Shown piece after piece: positions 16,012 to 23,040 of a DNA stretch of 37,581 nt. The position numbers and the translations under genes are program-made. Positions within the stretch are counted from its first letter, which is position 1; every line of letters starts with the position of its first letter. The notes below the pieces were generated by a model. The model saw only the letters and a program-made list of their open reading frames with translations, was not told where the DNA came from and did no database searches. Location of the stretch: positions 1 through 37,581 of the forward strand of contig CANQKW010000015.1 of assembly GCA_947624555.1 (NCBI GenBank), read 5' to 3'. The stretch comes from an uncultured Clostridia bacterium. GTDB lineage: Bacteria; Bacillota; Clostridia; Oscillospirales; Ruminococcaceae.

Positions 16012-16395
16012 TCATTGTTCTTCGGCAGGCTTGATTTCGCCGTTATTATCGCTTTCGGCGGAGAAAACCACGCCCGCAATATTCACGTCGACCTTTGTCA
16101 CGGTAAATCCCGTCATATTCTGAACGGCAGATTTAACGCTTTTCTGGACATCTTCGGCGACGGCGGCGGCGTTAAAGCCCTCTTCCACAAAGATATTGAG
16201 TTTCAGAGCGGCAGTATCGCCGCTGAGTCTTGTGTAAACAGGATTGTTTTTCACAGCTGAGAGCTTGGATTTCTGTTTTGAATTCTGAGCAAACTTTACT
16301 CCGCTTATCTCACAGGCAGCCGTCTTAGCGATTTTAACAATAACATCTTCGGAAACTCTTACGCTGCCTGCGGTGTGCTTTCTGCTATTTTCCAT
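16012..16395 (-). CDS. Asp23/Gls24 family protein (YqhY-like)
   Basis: A 127-aa protein of the Asp23/Gls24 family: GSVRVSEDVIVKIAKTAACEISGV at 10-33, then alternating strands and helices, with TGFTVTKVDVNIAGVVF near 97-113 and an acidic tail. The position directly before nusB matches Bacillus yqhY, which has been linked to control of acetyl-CoA carboxylase and fatty acid synthesis; transfer of that role is inference. The ATG at 16393-16395 has GGAGG 6 nt upstream, preferred over a start seven codons earlier. It is the first gene of the 11-gene operon, with a clear promoter and structured leader upstream. Confidence 0.88.
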   Translation of the reverse strand: MENSRKHTAGSVRVSEDVIVKIAKTAACEISGVKFAQNSKQKSKLSAVKNNPVYTRLSGDTAALKLNIFVEEGFNAAAVAEDVQKSVKSAVQNMTGFTVTKVDVNIAGVVFSAESDNNGEIKPAEEQ

Positions 16396-16435
16396 ATATT
16401 TCCTCCATATCGGCATCGGTAATAAATTCTGAAAA

Positions 16436-16500
16436 CCCGACAGTGTTCAAATATAAACGTGCAGTCAGATGTCGGGATTTTTCCCTCTTCAGGGGGAAAG
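16436..16500 (-). promoter_or_regulatory. Structured leader of the asp23-recN operon, possible attenuator
   Basis: Read on the minus strand, the ~115-nt leader first shows a small hairpin (arm tttccc at 16500-16493 region, partner gggaaa near 16480). A 7-bp stem cccgaca (16476-16470) / tgtcggg (16442-16436) follows, with a 27-nt loop and then ttttc. The layout could be an attenuator or protein-binding leader. The loop is long and the T run short, so it is only a candidate. Confidence 0.35.
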
Positions 16501-16518
16501 TTTTGACCTGTTATTTCT

Positions 16519-16547
16519 ATTATAACACAAATTTTCCTAATAAACAA
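16519..16547 (-). promoter_or_regulatory. Sigma-A promoter of the asp23-nusB-...-recN operon
   Basis: Minus strand: TTGTTT (-35, 16547-16542), 17 bp, TATAAT (-10, 16524-16519). It is the only good promoter in the 233 bp between the two divergent units. It should drive all 11 genes down to recN, since no gap larger than about 55 bp occurs in the operon. Confidence 0.85.
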
Positions 16548-16628
16548 GTATTTTTTAAAGAAAAGTGTAACCGAAACAAAGAAAATTGAATAATATGCAG
16601 TACAGCAGCATTTGAAGGGAGGGAGTGT

Positions 16629-16796
16629 ATGTTTCGGCGAAAAAAGCGCAGACGTGATCATAAATCCGGCATTTGTCTGGCTGCGGCGGCATTTCTCGGA
16701 GCCGTGATGTGCATTTCGTTCTTTTCAATAAAGGTAATGCTTATTATAATAGCCGTGCTGTTGATAGTTTTGGGGATATTTCTTCTGAAATGCTGA
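16629..16796 (+). CDS. Small 55-aa membrane protein upstream of spoVM
   Basis: A short open frame starting with ATG after GGAGGGAG. The N-terminus is strongly basic (Arg/Lys at 3-9), followed by two hydrophobic stretches (15-31 and 34-53) and a final Lys-Cys. By the positive-inside rule the N-terminus would stay in the cytoplasm. I do not recognise a family. The stop is 14 bp before the spoVM ATG, so the two are probably co-transcribed, which hints at a role at the forespore surface (inference). Confidence 0.65.
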   Translation: MFRRKKRRRDHKSGICLAAAAFLGAVMCISFFSIKVMLIIIAVLLIVLGIFLLKC

Positions 16797-16810
16797 GAGG
16801 AGCGCTTGTT

Positions 16811-16891
16811 ATGAAAGTAGTTGTAGTGAAAAGTCCGAAAATGTTTGCGGGATTGCTAAGGCTGATGTTCGGCATTAAGGATAAGCAGTAA
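16811..16891 (+). CDS. spoVM: Stage V sporulation protein M (26 aa)
   Basis: A 26-codon gene, exactly the length of Bacillus SpoVM. Aligned position by position with the Bacillus peptide (recalled from memory), ten residues match: Met1, Lys2, Lys7, Pro9, Lys10, Gly14, Arg17, Met19, Gly21 and Lys25. Pro9 is the residue known to be important for recognising convex membrane. SpoVM is an amphipathic helix that marks the forespore surface and anchors SpoIVA to start coat assembly. The RBS AGGAG lies 8 nt before the ATG and overlaps the end of the preceding small gene region. A strong terminator follows 4 bp after the stop. It is easily missed because of its size. Confidence 0.9.
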   Translation: MKVVVVKSPKMFAGLLRLMFGIKDKQ

Positions 16892-16894
16892 AAG

Positions 16895-16928
16895 GAAAAC
16901 GGGACGCTGCTCAATGCGCCCCGTTTTC
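16895..16928. terminator. Bidirectional terminator after spoVM
   Basis: A stem of 9 bp (gaaaacggg at 16895-16903 with cccgttttc at 16920-16928), extended after one mismatch by cgc/gcg, with an 8-nt loop. A T-rich stretch follows on the plus strand (tttgattttt). It lies between convergent spoVM and the ANTAR gene. On the minus strand the A-rich left arm gives a T run as well. Confidence 0.85.
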
Positions 16929-16945
16929 TTTGATTTTTCAGCAAT

Positions 16946-17506
16946 TTAAATCGCATAAGTCCTGAGAATATTTTCAGCGATTTCTCTTTGTGTACGCTGA
17001 GTGTCCATAGCAAGCTTTTGTATATGCCTGTGAGCCTGCTCTTCGGTGAGATTAAGATACTGGATAAGACAGCATTTTGCCCTGTTTATCACACGAACAT
17101 CGTCAAGCTGTCGGGAAAGCTCTGTTTTCTCGCTGATAAGCCTGTTGATATTTTCCTTTGCAACGACCGCCGTTTTTATCGTCTGCCTCAGAACGCTTTT
17201 CTGAAACGGTTTTTCAAGAACGAAAGCCCCCGTGAATTTCAATCTGCTCTGAACGTCCCCTGCAATATCTGCTCTTGCAAGAACTATAATCGGAGCAGTG
17301 CATTTTTTGGAGATTTTCGCCACGAAATCCAGCCCGAATTCGCTCCTGAGCGGAGTTGACACAATAACGGCGTCATAGGCGGAAAAATCCGCTCTGTCCG
17401 CCTGTTCATCGGTGAAACACAGCGTAGCGTCGTCTGTGGTTTCGTCAAGCGCCGAGAGAATATTCTCGCACGCCTCAACGGTTTTGGCATTGATAAATAA
17501 TCTCAT
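16946..17506 (-). CDS. ANTAR-domain response regulator with degenerate receiver
   Basis: A 186-aa protein: an N-terminal receiver-like domain (1-115) and a C-terminal ANTAR RNA-binding domain (~125-184, with the VINRAKCCLIQYLNLTEEQAHRHIQKLAM and AENIL segments). In the receiver the strand ending in the phospho-acceptor reads DAVIVS, so the acceptor Asp is replaced by Ser50. The Lys-Pro pair near 98-99 is kept. Classical phosphorylation is thus unlikely, and control may be by ligand or partner. ANTAR proteins bind paired hexaloop hairpins in leader RNAs and prevent termination, often in nitrogen metabolism. It follows the glutamate synthase operon by 50 bp on the same strand, so a nitrogen role is inferred. 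Confidence 0.9.
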   Translation of the reverse strand: MRLFINAKTVEACENILSALDETTDDATLCFTDEQADRADFSAYDAVIVSTPLRSEFGLDFVAKISKKCTAPIIVLARADIAGDVQSRLKFTGAFVLEKPFQKSVLRQTIKTAVVAKENINRLISEKTELSRQLDDVRVINRAKCCLIQYLNLTEEQAHRHIQKLAMDTQRTQREIAENILRTYAI

Positions 17507-17556
17507 AAATTTGCTCCGTAGCCTGCAAAAACTGCTGCCGCAGGCAAAAATGCCTG

Positions 17557-18276
17557 TCAGTTGTTCACATAAAGCTGTTTATAGGGATTTGCCGAGTTGG
17601 GGATAAGTTTCCAGAACCGAGATTTTAGAAGTTCGTCGGTATTGTTTCCGAAATGCTTGACAAATCTGTCAATATAGCGTCTTATCTGCTCTTTTTCCTC
17701 TGCCGTCGCCTCGGAGCAGCATACCTGAGCAGGCAGCCCCTTTGGTGCGTTTTCGCTCCTGATAAACATTTCTCCGCCGTGCATTCCCGTACCGCAGAAG
17801 CTTCCCACGGGACAGCCCTCTGCGCCTATACCGAGAACGACGATAATGCCGCCTGCCTGATATTCTCCGAGGAAATCTCCTACCTTGCCGCCTATAACTA
17901 TGATAGGGTACAGCTCCTTATAGCTTTTCATATGGATACCCACACGGTATCCTGCGTTTCCTTCAACATAGATTTCGCCCGAACGCATAGCATATCCCGT
18001 GGTATCTCCGCAGTTTCCGTGAACGATGATAGCGCCGTCGTTCATAGTATCGCCGATAGCGTCCTGAGCGTTGCCGTGAACGATGATTTTTGCTCCGTTA
18101 AGATAAGCGCCGAGCGCATTTCCGGGAGTTCCTGCGATTTTGATTTCCTTGTCGGACATACCTGCGCCGATATATCTCTGACCGAGGACGTTTGTAAGCT
18201 CGAATTTGTCCTCTGCGCTGTCCTTTATCATTTTATTCAGCTCGTCATAGCCGAGGTTTTTTGCGTCGATAGTCAT
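17557..18276 (-). CDS. Glutamate synthase GXGXG-domain subunit (GltB C-terminal domain)
   Basis: A 239-aa protein made largely of the right-handed beta-helix that forms the C-terminal domain of GltB. Repeats of G-x-x-G-x-x-x-x-G are visible: GNALGAYLNGAKIIVHGNAQDAIGD, GAIIVHGNCGDTTGYAMRSG and GNAGYRVGIHMK (~52-117). The GKVGDFLGEYQAGGIIVVLG segment (~130-149) follows. The last ~60 residues are helical with a Cys-Cys pair. It serves as the structural spine of the split glutamate synthase. The start overlaps the FAD-subunit stop by 4 bp (ATGA), with GGGAGG upstream. Confidence 0.9.
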   Translation of the reverse strand: MTIDAKNLGYDELNKMIKDSAEDKFELTNVLGQRYIGAGMSDKEIKIAGTPGNALGAYLNGAKIIVHGNAQDAIGDTMNDGAIIVHGNCGDTTGYAMRSGEIYVEGNAGYRVGIHMKSYKELYPIIVIGGKVGDFLGEYQAGGIIVVLGIGAEGCPVGSFCGTGMHGGEMFIRSENAPKGLPAQVCCSEATAEEKEQIRRYIDRFVKHFGNNTDELLKSRFWKLIPNSANPYKQLYVNN

Positions 18277-19502
18277 TTTATTATGCCTCCCAGCTTTTCT
18301 TCACGGCGAGCTTTTCCGAACATCATCATTTGCGGCTTGCTTTTAAGCATTTCCACGTCGACTTCGCCCAAATCAATGCGTTCTTTTATCATAGAGGTGT
18401 AAATTCCCGCCCTTTCTACATCTCCCATAAGAATGTAGCCTACAAGCCTGTTGTCACGAAAGACCAGCTTTTTATATGTATTCTCTGTTTCTGCGATATA
18501 TTCTTCTCCGTCATAGCTGCCTGCGCTTATGATATGCTTTCCGAAGAAACCTATTGCGTTCATCGGGATAGCGTTGACGTAGTAAAACTCTCTTCCTGCC
18601 ATATTTCTGCCTGCCACTTCGCCCTGCATATAGGCGTTGGGCAGCAGAGCAAGTATTTTTTCCGTGTCCGACGATGCGTCATAGCTTACCGTGCAGTCGC
18701 CTGCGGAGTAAATATCGTCAAGCGAGGTTTTCTGCGTCATATCGGTAATAACGCCTCTCTCGACCTTTCCGCCTGCGTCGGCGATAAGCTCGGTGTTGGG
18801 ACGAACTCCTACGGCGACGATAAGCATATCAAAATCCACATCTTCGCCGTTTTTGAGCTTGGCCTTATGCTCGGTAAATTCCTCTGCGGAGGTTTTAAGG
18901 ATAAACTTAACGCCCTTGCTCTCGATATATTTCTGCATTTTCATTGCCGCTCTCTCGTCAAGAATAGAGGGAAGTATCCTGTCAGCCATATCTACCACGG
19001 TAATTTTTGCATTATATGCGTGCAAAGCCTCTGCGGCTTTCAGACCGATAAGGCCTGCGCCGATAATCAGCACTTTCATACCCTCGCGCAGCTCCGAGCG
19101 TATGGTTTTTACGCTGTCATAGCTCATAAAGGTGTGATAATTGGTTTTTTCCAGCCCGTTCATCGGCGGAACAAACGGCTTAGAGCCTGTTGCGACCATA
19201 AGCTTATCGTAAGGAACGGATATTCCGTCCTCTAAAACGACGCATTTTTTGTCCTTTTCAATTTTTACAGCTTTTTTGCCGAGTATGGTTTCCACGCCGT
19301 TTTTCTCGTAAAAATCTGCCGGACGGTAGTAGATATTCTTGTCCGAAACCTTTCCCTCAAGCCAGTAAGAGATAAGCGGTCGGGAATAGGTGTGATATTT
19401 CTCGTCAGAAATGACGGTGATTTTTCCTGTGCTGTCGATTTCTCTTATACCCGAGATCGTACCGATCGCCGCCGCCGAATTTCCGATAATAACGTAATTC
19501 AT
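18273..19502 (-). CDS. FAD-dependent NAD(P)H oxidoreductase of the glutamate synthase operon
   Basis: A 409-aa pyridine nucleotide-disulphide reductase-type flavoprotein. The N-terminal FAD-binding fold has IIGNSAAAIGTISGIRE at 5-21. The second Rossmann fold for NAD(P)H is VLIIGAGLIGLKAAEAL near 144-160. ATGSKPFVPP (~109) and the FAD-closing YSAGDC (~275) are present. There is no redox-active Cys-x4-Cys, so it is not a thiol reductase. It probably passes electrons between NAD(P)H and the adjacent ferredoxin-like subunit. Its C-terminus ends in a Met-rich, basic segment of unknown role. It starts 6 bp after the ferredoxin gene, with GGAGAGGTG as RBS. Confidence 0.88.
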   Translation of the reverse strand: MNYVIIGNSAAAIGTISGIREIDSTGKITVISDEKYHTYSRPLISYWLEGKVSDKNIYYRPADFYEKNGVETILGKKAVKIEKDKKCVVLEDGISVPYDKLMVATGSKPFVPPMNGLEKTNYHTFMSYDSVKTIRSELREGMKVLIIGAGLIGLKAAEALHAYNAKITVVDMADRILPSILDERAAMKMQKYIESKGVKFILKTSAEEFTEHKAKLKNGEDVDFDMLIVAVGVRPNTELIADAGGKVERGVITDMTQKTSLDDIYSAGDCTVSYDASSDTEKILALLPNAYMQGEVAGRNMAGREFYYVNAIPMNAIGFFGKHIISAGSYDGEEYIAETENTYKKLVFRDNRLVGYILMGDVERAGIYTSMIKERIDLGEVDVEMLKSKPQMMMFGKARREEKLGGIIK

Positions 19503-19508
19503 CTATTC

Positions 19509-19943
19509 TCACCTCTCCTCGAATACGATAGCCTTGTTCGGGCAGCCCTGAACGCAGGCGGGCTCTCCGTTGTGATTTTTTGTGCACAGGTCGCATTTTT
19601 GTATTCTGTGACCTTCCTCGTCAATGACAACGCAGCCGTACGGACAGCTTAAAACGCAGGTATAGCAGCCCACGCATTTATTTTCGTCGCAGACAACCAC
19701 TCCGTCGACTACCGACAAAGCTCCTGCGATGCAGCCTTTTACGCAGGGTTTTGCGTCGCAGTGGCGGCATTGAACGGCGAAATTCACTTCGCTGCCTTCC
19801 TCGACCCTTATACGGGGAACAGGCTTTTTATCCGAATATTTGAAAGCATTGATAAGACTTTTTCCCGAATTTGCCGCTGCGCAGTAAAACTCGCACAGAT
19901 GACAGGCAAGACACCAGTCCTCATTAACATAAACTTTTTTCAT
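19509..19943 (-). CDS. 4Fe-4S ferredoxin-type electron-transfer subunit
   Basis: A 144-aa protein with four Cys clusters, as in DMSO reductase-type iron-sulfur subunits: CLACHLCEFYC (11-21), CRHCDAKPCVKGC (~59-71), CVGCYTCVLSCPYGC (~91-105) and CDLCTKNHNGEPACVQGC (~117-134). These can hold up to four 4Fe-4S clusters. It likely shuttles electrons between the FAD subunit and the FMN/Fe-S synthase subunit. The RBS AGGAGG is close to the ATG. It sits 13 bp after the large subunit gene. Confidence 0.92.
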   Translation of the reverse strand: MKKVYVNEDWCLACHLCEFYCAAANSGKSLINAFKYSDKKPVPRIRVEEGSEVNFAVQCRHCDAKPCVKGCIAGALSVVDGVVVCDENKCVGCYTCVLSCPYGCVVIDEEGHRIQKCDLCTKNHNGEPACVQGCPNKAIVFEER

Positions 19944-19956
19944 CAGAATACCTCCT

Positions 19957-21462
19957 TTATTCGCCTGCGTGCATTATGCCGAGAATATCAAGCTCTTTCT
20001 GAGTAAGTCCGATACCTCTCAGCATAAGACGGTTTCCTCTGAGGGATTCTATGGAGTTTATGCCCATACCGCCCATAATTTCCTTTATCTCGTGGTCCCA
20101 TGCCGTTACGAGATTAACGAGTCTTTCGTAAGCCACATTGGGGTTAAGGCGTTTTACGAGGTCAGCTCTTTGCGTTGCGATACCCCAGTTGCACTTGCCC
20201 GTGTTGCAGCTCCTGCACAGATGACAGCCCATAGCCAGCAGCGCAGCCGTAGCAATATAAACAGCGTCCGCACCGAGAGCAATCGCCTTTACAACGTCTG
20301 CTGCCGAGCGCATAGAGCCTGCCGCTACGATAGAAACGTCGTTTCTAATGCCCTCGTCACGCAGTCTTGAGTCGACGCTTGCAAGAGCCAGCTCTATCGG
20401 AATACCGACATTATCTCTTATTCTCGTAGGAGCAGCGCCCGTGCCGCCTCTGAAACCGTCTATTGCGATAATATCCGCACCCGAACGTGCAATTCCCGAT
20501 GCGATAGCGGCAACGTTATGCACCGCTGCGATTTTTACGATTATCGGTTTTTCGCCGTTGGTAGCCTCTTTAAGAGAGTTTACAAGCTGCCTCAGATCCT
20601 CAATGGAGTAAATATCGTGATGAGGAGCAGGTGAGATAGCGTCCGCACCCATAGGTATCATACGCGTTCTGGAAATCTCCTCGTTTACCTTCATACCGGG
20701 GAGATGTCCGCCGATACCCGGCTTTGCGCCCTGACCCATTTTTATTTCAACGGCAGCGCCTGCGTCGAGATAGCCCTTGAAAACGCCGAAACGTCCCGAC
20801 GCCACCTGAACTATGGTATTTTTTCCGTATTTGTAGAAATCTCTGTGCAGACCGCCTTCGCCCGTATTATAATATGTACCGAGAGCCGTTGCCGCTCTTG
20901 CAAGGCTTTCGTGAGCATTTTTGCTTATAGAGCCGAAAGACATTGCCGAAAACATTATCGGCAGGTCAAGCTCCAGATAGGGCGTTTTTTCATAGTGAGC
21001 CTTTCCGTCCTTGTCGTAGGTGATTTTCTGCGATTTTTTGCCGAGGAAAGTTTTGGTTTCCATAGGCTCTCTCAGGGGGTCTATCGGGGGATTTGTCACC
21101 TGCGATGCATTCAGCAGGATTTTATCCCAATATACGGGGTAATTCTGCGGATTTCCCATTGCCGAGAGCAAAACTCCTCCGCTGCCTGCCTGCTTATAAA
21201 CCTCGTCCATAAGCTGCATATTCCAGTTTCCGTTCATACGGAACTGATTTTCGTTCGGACGAATTTTAAGAGCATTAGTGGGGCAAAGGCAGACGCATCT
21301 CTGACAATCGACGCAGTTCAGCTCGTTTGCGACCATTTTATCCTGCTCGGGGTCGTACTTATGAACCTCGTTTGCACACTGTCTTTCGCACACACGGCAC
21401 TTAATGCAGCGGTCGGGGTTTCTTACTATCTCAAAAAGAGCGTTGTTAAAATTTACAGCCAC
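19957..21462 (-). CDS. Glutamate synthase large-subunit FMN domain with N-terminal ferredoxin module
   Basis: A 501-aa protein. Residues 15-65 carry two 4Fe-4S motifs (CIKCRVCERQC and CVDCQRCVCLCP). The rest is the FMN-binding TIM barrel of glutamate synthase: LPIMFSAMSFGSIS (~169), NTGEGG (~200), GQGAKPGIGGHLPG (~243), SPAPHHDIYSIEDL (~277), DGFRGGTGAAP (~336), and the 3Fe-4S Cys cluster CHLCRSCNTGKCNWGIATQ (~419). It makes glutamate from 2-oxoglutarate and ammonia channelled from the glutaminase subunit. The start is GTG at 21460-21462, immediately after the upstream stop with no gap. GGGTGGG serves as RBS. This is the archaeal-type split form common in anaerobes. Confidence 0.93.
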   Translation of the reverse strand: MAVNFNNALFEIVRNPDRCIKCRVCERQCANEVHKYDPEQDKMVANELNCVDCQRCVCLCPTNALKIRPNENQFRMNGNWNMQLMDEVYKQAGSGGVLLSAMGNPQNYPVYWDKILLNASQVTNPPIDPLREPMETKTFLGKKSQKITYDKDGKAHYEKTPYLELDLPIMFSAMSFGSISKNAHESLARAATALGTYYNTGEGGLHRDFYKYGKNTIVQVASGRFGVFKGYLDAGAAVEIKMGQGAKPGIGGHLPGMKVNEEISRTRMIPMGADAISPAPHHDIYSIEDLRQLVNSLKEATNGEKPIIVKIAAVHNVAAIASGIARSGADIIAIDGFRGGTGAAPTRIRDNVGIPIELALASVDSRLRDEGIRNDVSIVAAGSMRSAADVVKAIALGADAVYIATAALLAMGCHLCRSCNTGKCNWGIATQRADLVKRLNPNVAYERLVNLVTAWDHEIKEIMGGMGINSIESLRGNRLMLRGIGLTQKELDILGIMHAGE

Positions 21463-22578
21463 TTACTTTCCCACCCTTTCCGCACAATTTTTGTCAAGCT
21501 CAGCGATGATAGGTTCTCCGCCTCTCGGAGACCATATTTTGTCAACATCGGGGCACATAGTCCTTATGGAACATTCCTCCGAGGAAATATATATCGTATC
21601 TCCCTTTTCGGCTGCCACCATCGAACGCAGTTTAAGCCTGTCGTTAAGCGCCATAAGACCGTAATTATATCCGAGAATTATCGAAAACGGACCCGTGATA
21701 AGCAGGCTTGAATAAACGTTTCTGAAATGCCTTATCTTTTCTGTTTCCTCAGGGGAAAACTTTCCGCTCTCAATCTCGCTCCAGAACGGCGAGGCTATTA
21801 CCTTTGCAACGTCCTCAAGCGGCATTCCGAGCCGTCTGTGGAGATAATCCACGATATATGTAATTACCTCTGTATCCGTAAGCAGATTGCACTTATATCC
21901 GAACATTTCGATAAAGCGTCTGTTTGCGTCGTACGAAGAAATTTCTCCGTTATGAACGATAGTATAATCAAGCAGCGAAAACGGGTGTGCGCCGCCCCAC
22001 CAGCCGGGCGTGTTCGTCGGATAACGTCCGTGCACTGTCCAAGCCCAGCCGCTGTACTCTTCCAGACGGTAAAAATCGCCGACGTCTTCGGGGTAGCCGA
22101 CCGCCTTGAAAACGCCCATATTTTTTCCGCTTGAAAACACATAAGCGCCGTCAATCTTGTCGTTGATGTTGATAACGCAGCGTGCGACAAACGTTCTTTC
22201 GTCAAGCTGGCTGTCCTGGAGTTTCGTGGGCAGCGGATTTACGAAATAGCGCCAGATAAGCGGCTCGTCCGTAATTCTCGGATTTTTCCTGATAGGAATT
22301 CTCGACAGATTTACCACGTCAAAATGCCTGTCAAGAAAAGCCTCTGTCTTTACCCTTGACTCGCTTGAGTCGTAAAAAACGTGAAAAGCGTACTGGTCAC
22401 GGTATTCGGGATAAATTCCGTAGCCTGCAAAACCGCCTCCCAGACCGTTTGAGCGCTCGTGCATACAAGCAATCGAATTCACGATAACGCTGCCGTTTGT
22501 GCGTCTGCCGCTCCTGTTTATAAAGCCCGAAATAGCGCAGCCTGCGGGAATTCTTGTTTCTCCCTCTCGTTGTAACAT
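21463..22578 (-). CDS. Glutamate synthase class-II glutamine amidotransferase subunit
   Basis: A 371-aa Ntn-type glutaminase domain. The nucleophile is probably Cys14 (segment AGCAISGF), preceded by 13 residues that would have to be removed to expose it. Other class-II features: GRYPTNTPG (~183), HNGEISSYDANRRF (~209), LTDTEVI (~232). It releases ammonia from glutamine for the FMN subunit. The first gene of the operon has a clear promoter at 22633-22661 and an AAGGAG RBS before the ATG. A shorter start directly at the Cys is not available, since no Met codon precedes it. Confidence 0.9.
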   Translation of the reverse strand: MLQREGETRIPAGCAISGFINRSGRRTNGSVIVNSIACMHERSNGLGGGFAGYGIYPEYRDQYAFHVFYDSSESRVKTEAFLDRHFDVVNLSRIPIRKNPRITDEPLIWRYFVNPLPTKLQDSQLDERTFVARCVININDKIDGAYVFSSGKNMGVFKAVGYPEDVGDFYRLEEYSGWAWTVHGRYPTNTPGWWGGAHPFSLLDYTIVHNGEISSYDANRRFIEMFGYKCNLLTDTEVITYIVDYLHRRLGMPLEDVAKVIASPFWSEIESGKFSPEETEKIRHFRNVYSSLLITGPFSIILGYNYGLMALNDRLKLRSMVAAEKGDTIYISSEECSIRTMCPDVDKIWSPRGGEPIIAELDKNCAERVGK

Positions 22579-22632
22579 ATCCTCACTCCTTAAAATAAGC
22601 AGAGATTTCTCCCCGAAACAAATTACTCTCTA

Positions 22633-22661
22633 ATTATAACACTTTTTTATGCTCTTGTCAA
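22633..22661 (-). promoter_or_regulatory. Sigma-A promoter of the glutamate synthase operon
   Basis: Minus strand: TTGACA (-35, 22661-22656), 17 bp, TATAAT (-10, 22638-22633), a perfect consensus. The transcript would start near 22626, giving a leader of about 48 nt. That is too short for the usual two-hairpin ANTAR target plus terminator. Confidence 0.9.
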
Positions 22662-22718
22662 TAGTTTTTTGCAAGAAATTAAATCTAAACTTTCATTTTT
22701 AGGCTTTTTATCTCGTTT

Positions 22719-22785
22719 TTGCATTTCGCCGTACAGCAAGCGGAACAATGCGTGAAATCGCAATATTATCCCGCTGCGAACGGTT
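22719..22785. repeat. Diverged copy of the palindromic intergenic element
   Basis: The 462-bp gap between the divergent glutamate synthase and gatCAB operons (22579-23040) holds two promoters. Between them is this structured stretch. It shares ordered blocks with the element at 7067-7148 on the same strand: ttttgcatt, tcgc, gcgg, atgc, gcgtgaaa, gcaata and a final ccgc...gaac-like block. It also has its own imperfect inverted repeat (22729-22743 with 22771-22783). I see no open frame of interest in the gap. Confidence 0.4.
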
Positions 22786-22938
22786 TTCCTTCTAACGGAA
22801 TTTGCAGTTTGAAAGCCCACAAAAAAACCATAAAATTCAAATCCGGGAATATATTTTGTCAATTTGCAAGAATGATTGCAGGAAATTTCATATAATTTAG
22901 TTGTTTTATCCAAAAAGGCAAAAAAAATGAAATAACCC

Positions 22939-22967
22939 TTGAAAATTTTTTCAAAATAGGCTATAAT
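22939..22967 (+). promoter_or_regulatory. Sigma-A promoter of gatCAB
   Basis: TTGAAA (-35, 22939-22944), 17 bp, TATAAT (-10, 22962-22967). The leader to the gatC ATG is about 66 nt and shows no obvious terminator. Confidence 0.88.
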
Positions 22968-23040
22968 ATTACTATGGGGAAAAAGGCTGACTGCCGACAT
23001 TATAATATGTATATGCAAAAATACGGAAAGGATTGATAAG

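Noticed and set aside
16588-16625. Sigma-E-like promoter before the 55-aa gene and spoVM
   Set aside because: An AATAATA-like -35 and a CATTTGA-like -10 can be read, but the -10 departs from consensus and spacing is ambiguous.
18330-19235. Long plus-strand frame opposite the FAD subunit, and a similar one at 20704-21711 opposite the FMN subunit
   Set aside because: Antisense shadows of well-recognised genes; His/Cys/Phe-rich translations without motifs.
22579-22632. Possible ANTAR target hairpins in the glutamate synthase leader
   Set aside because: The predicted leader is only about 48 nt and shows no paired hexaloop hairpins or terminator.
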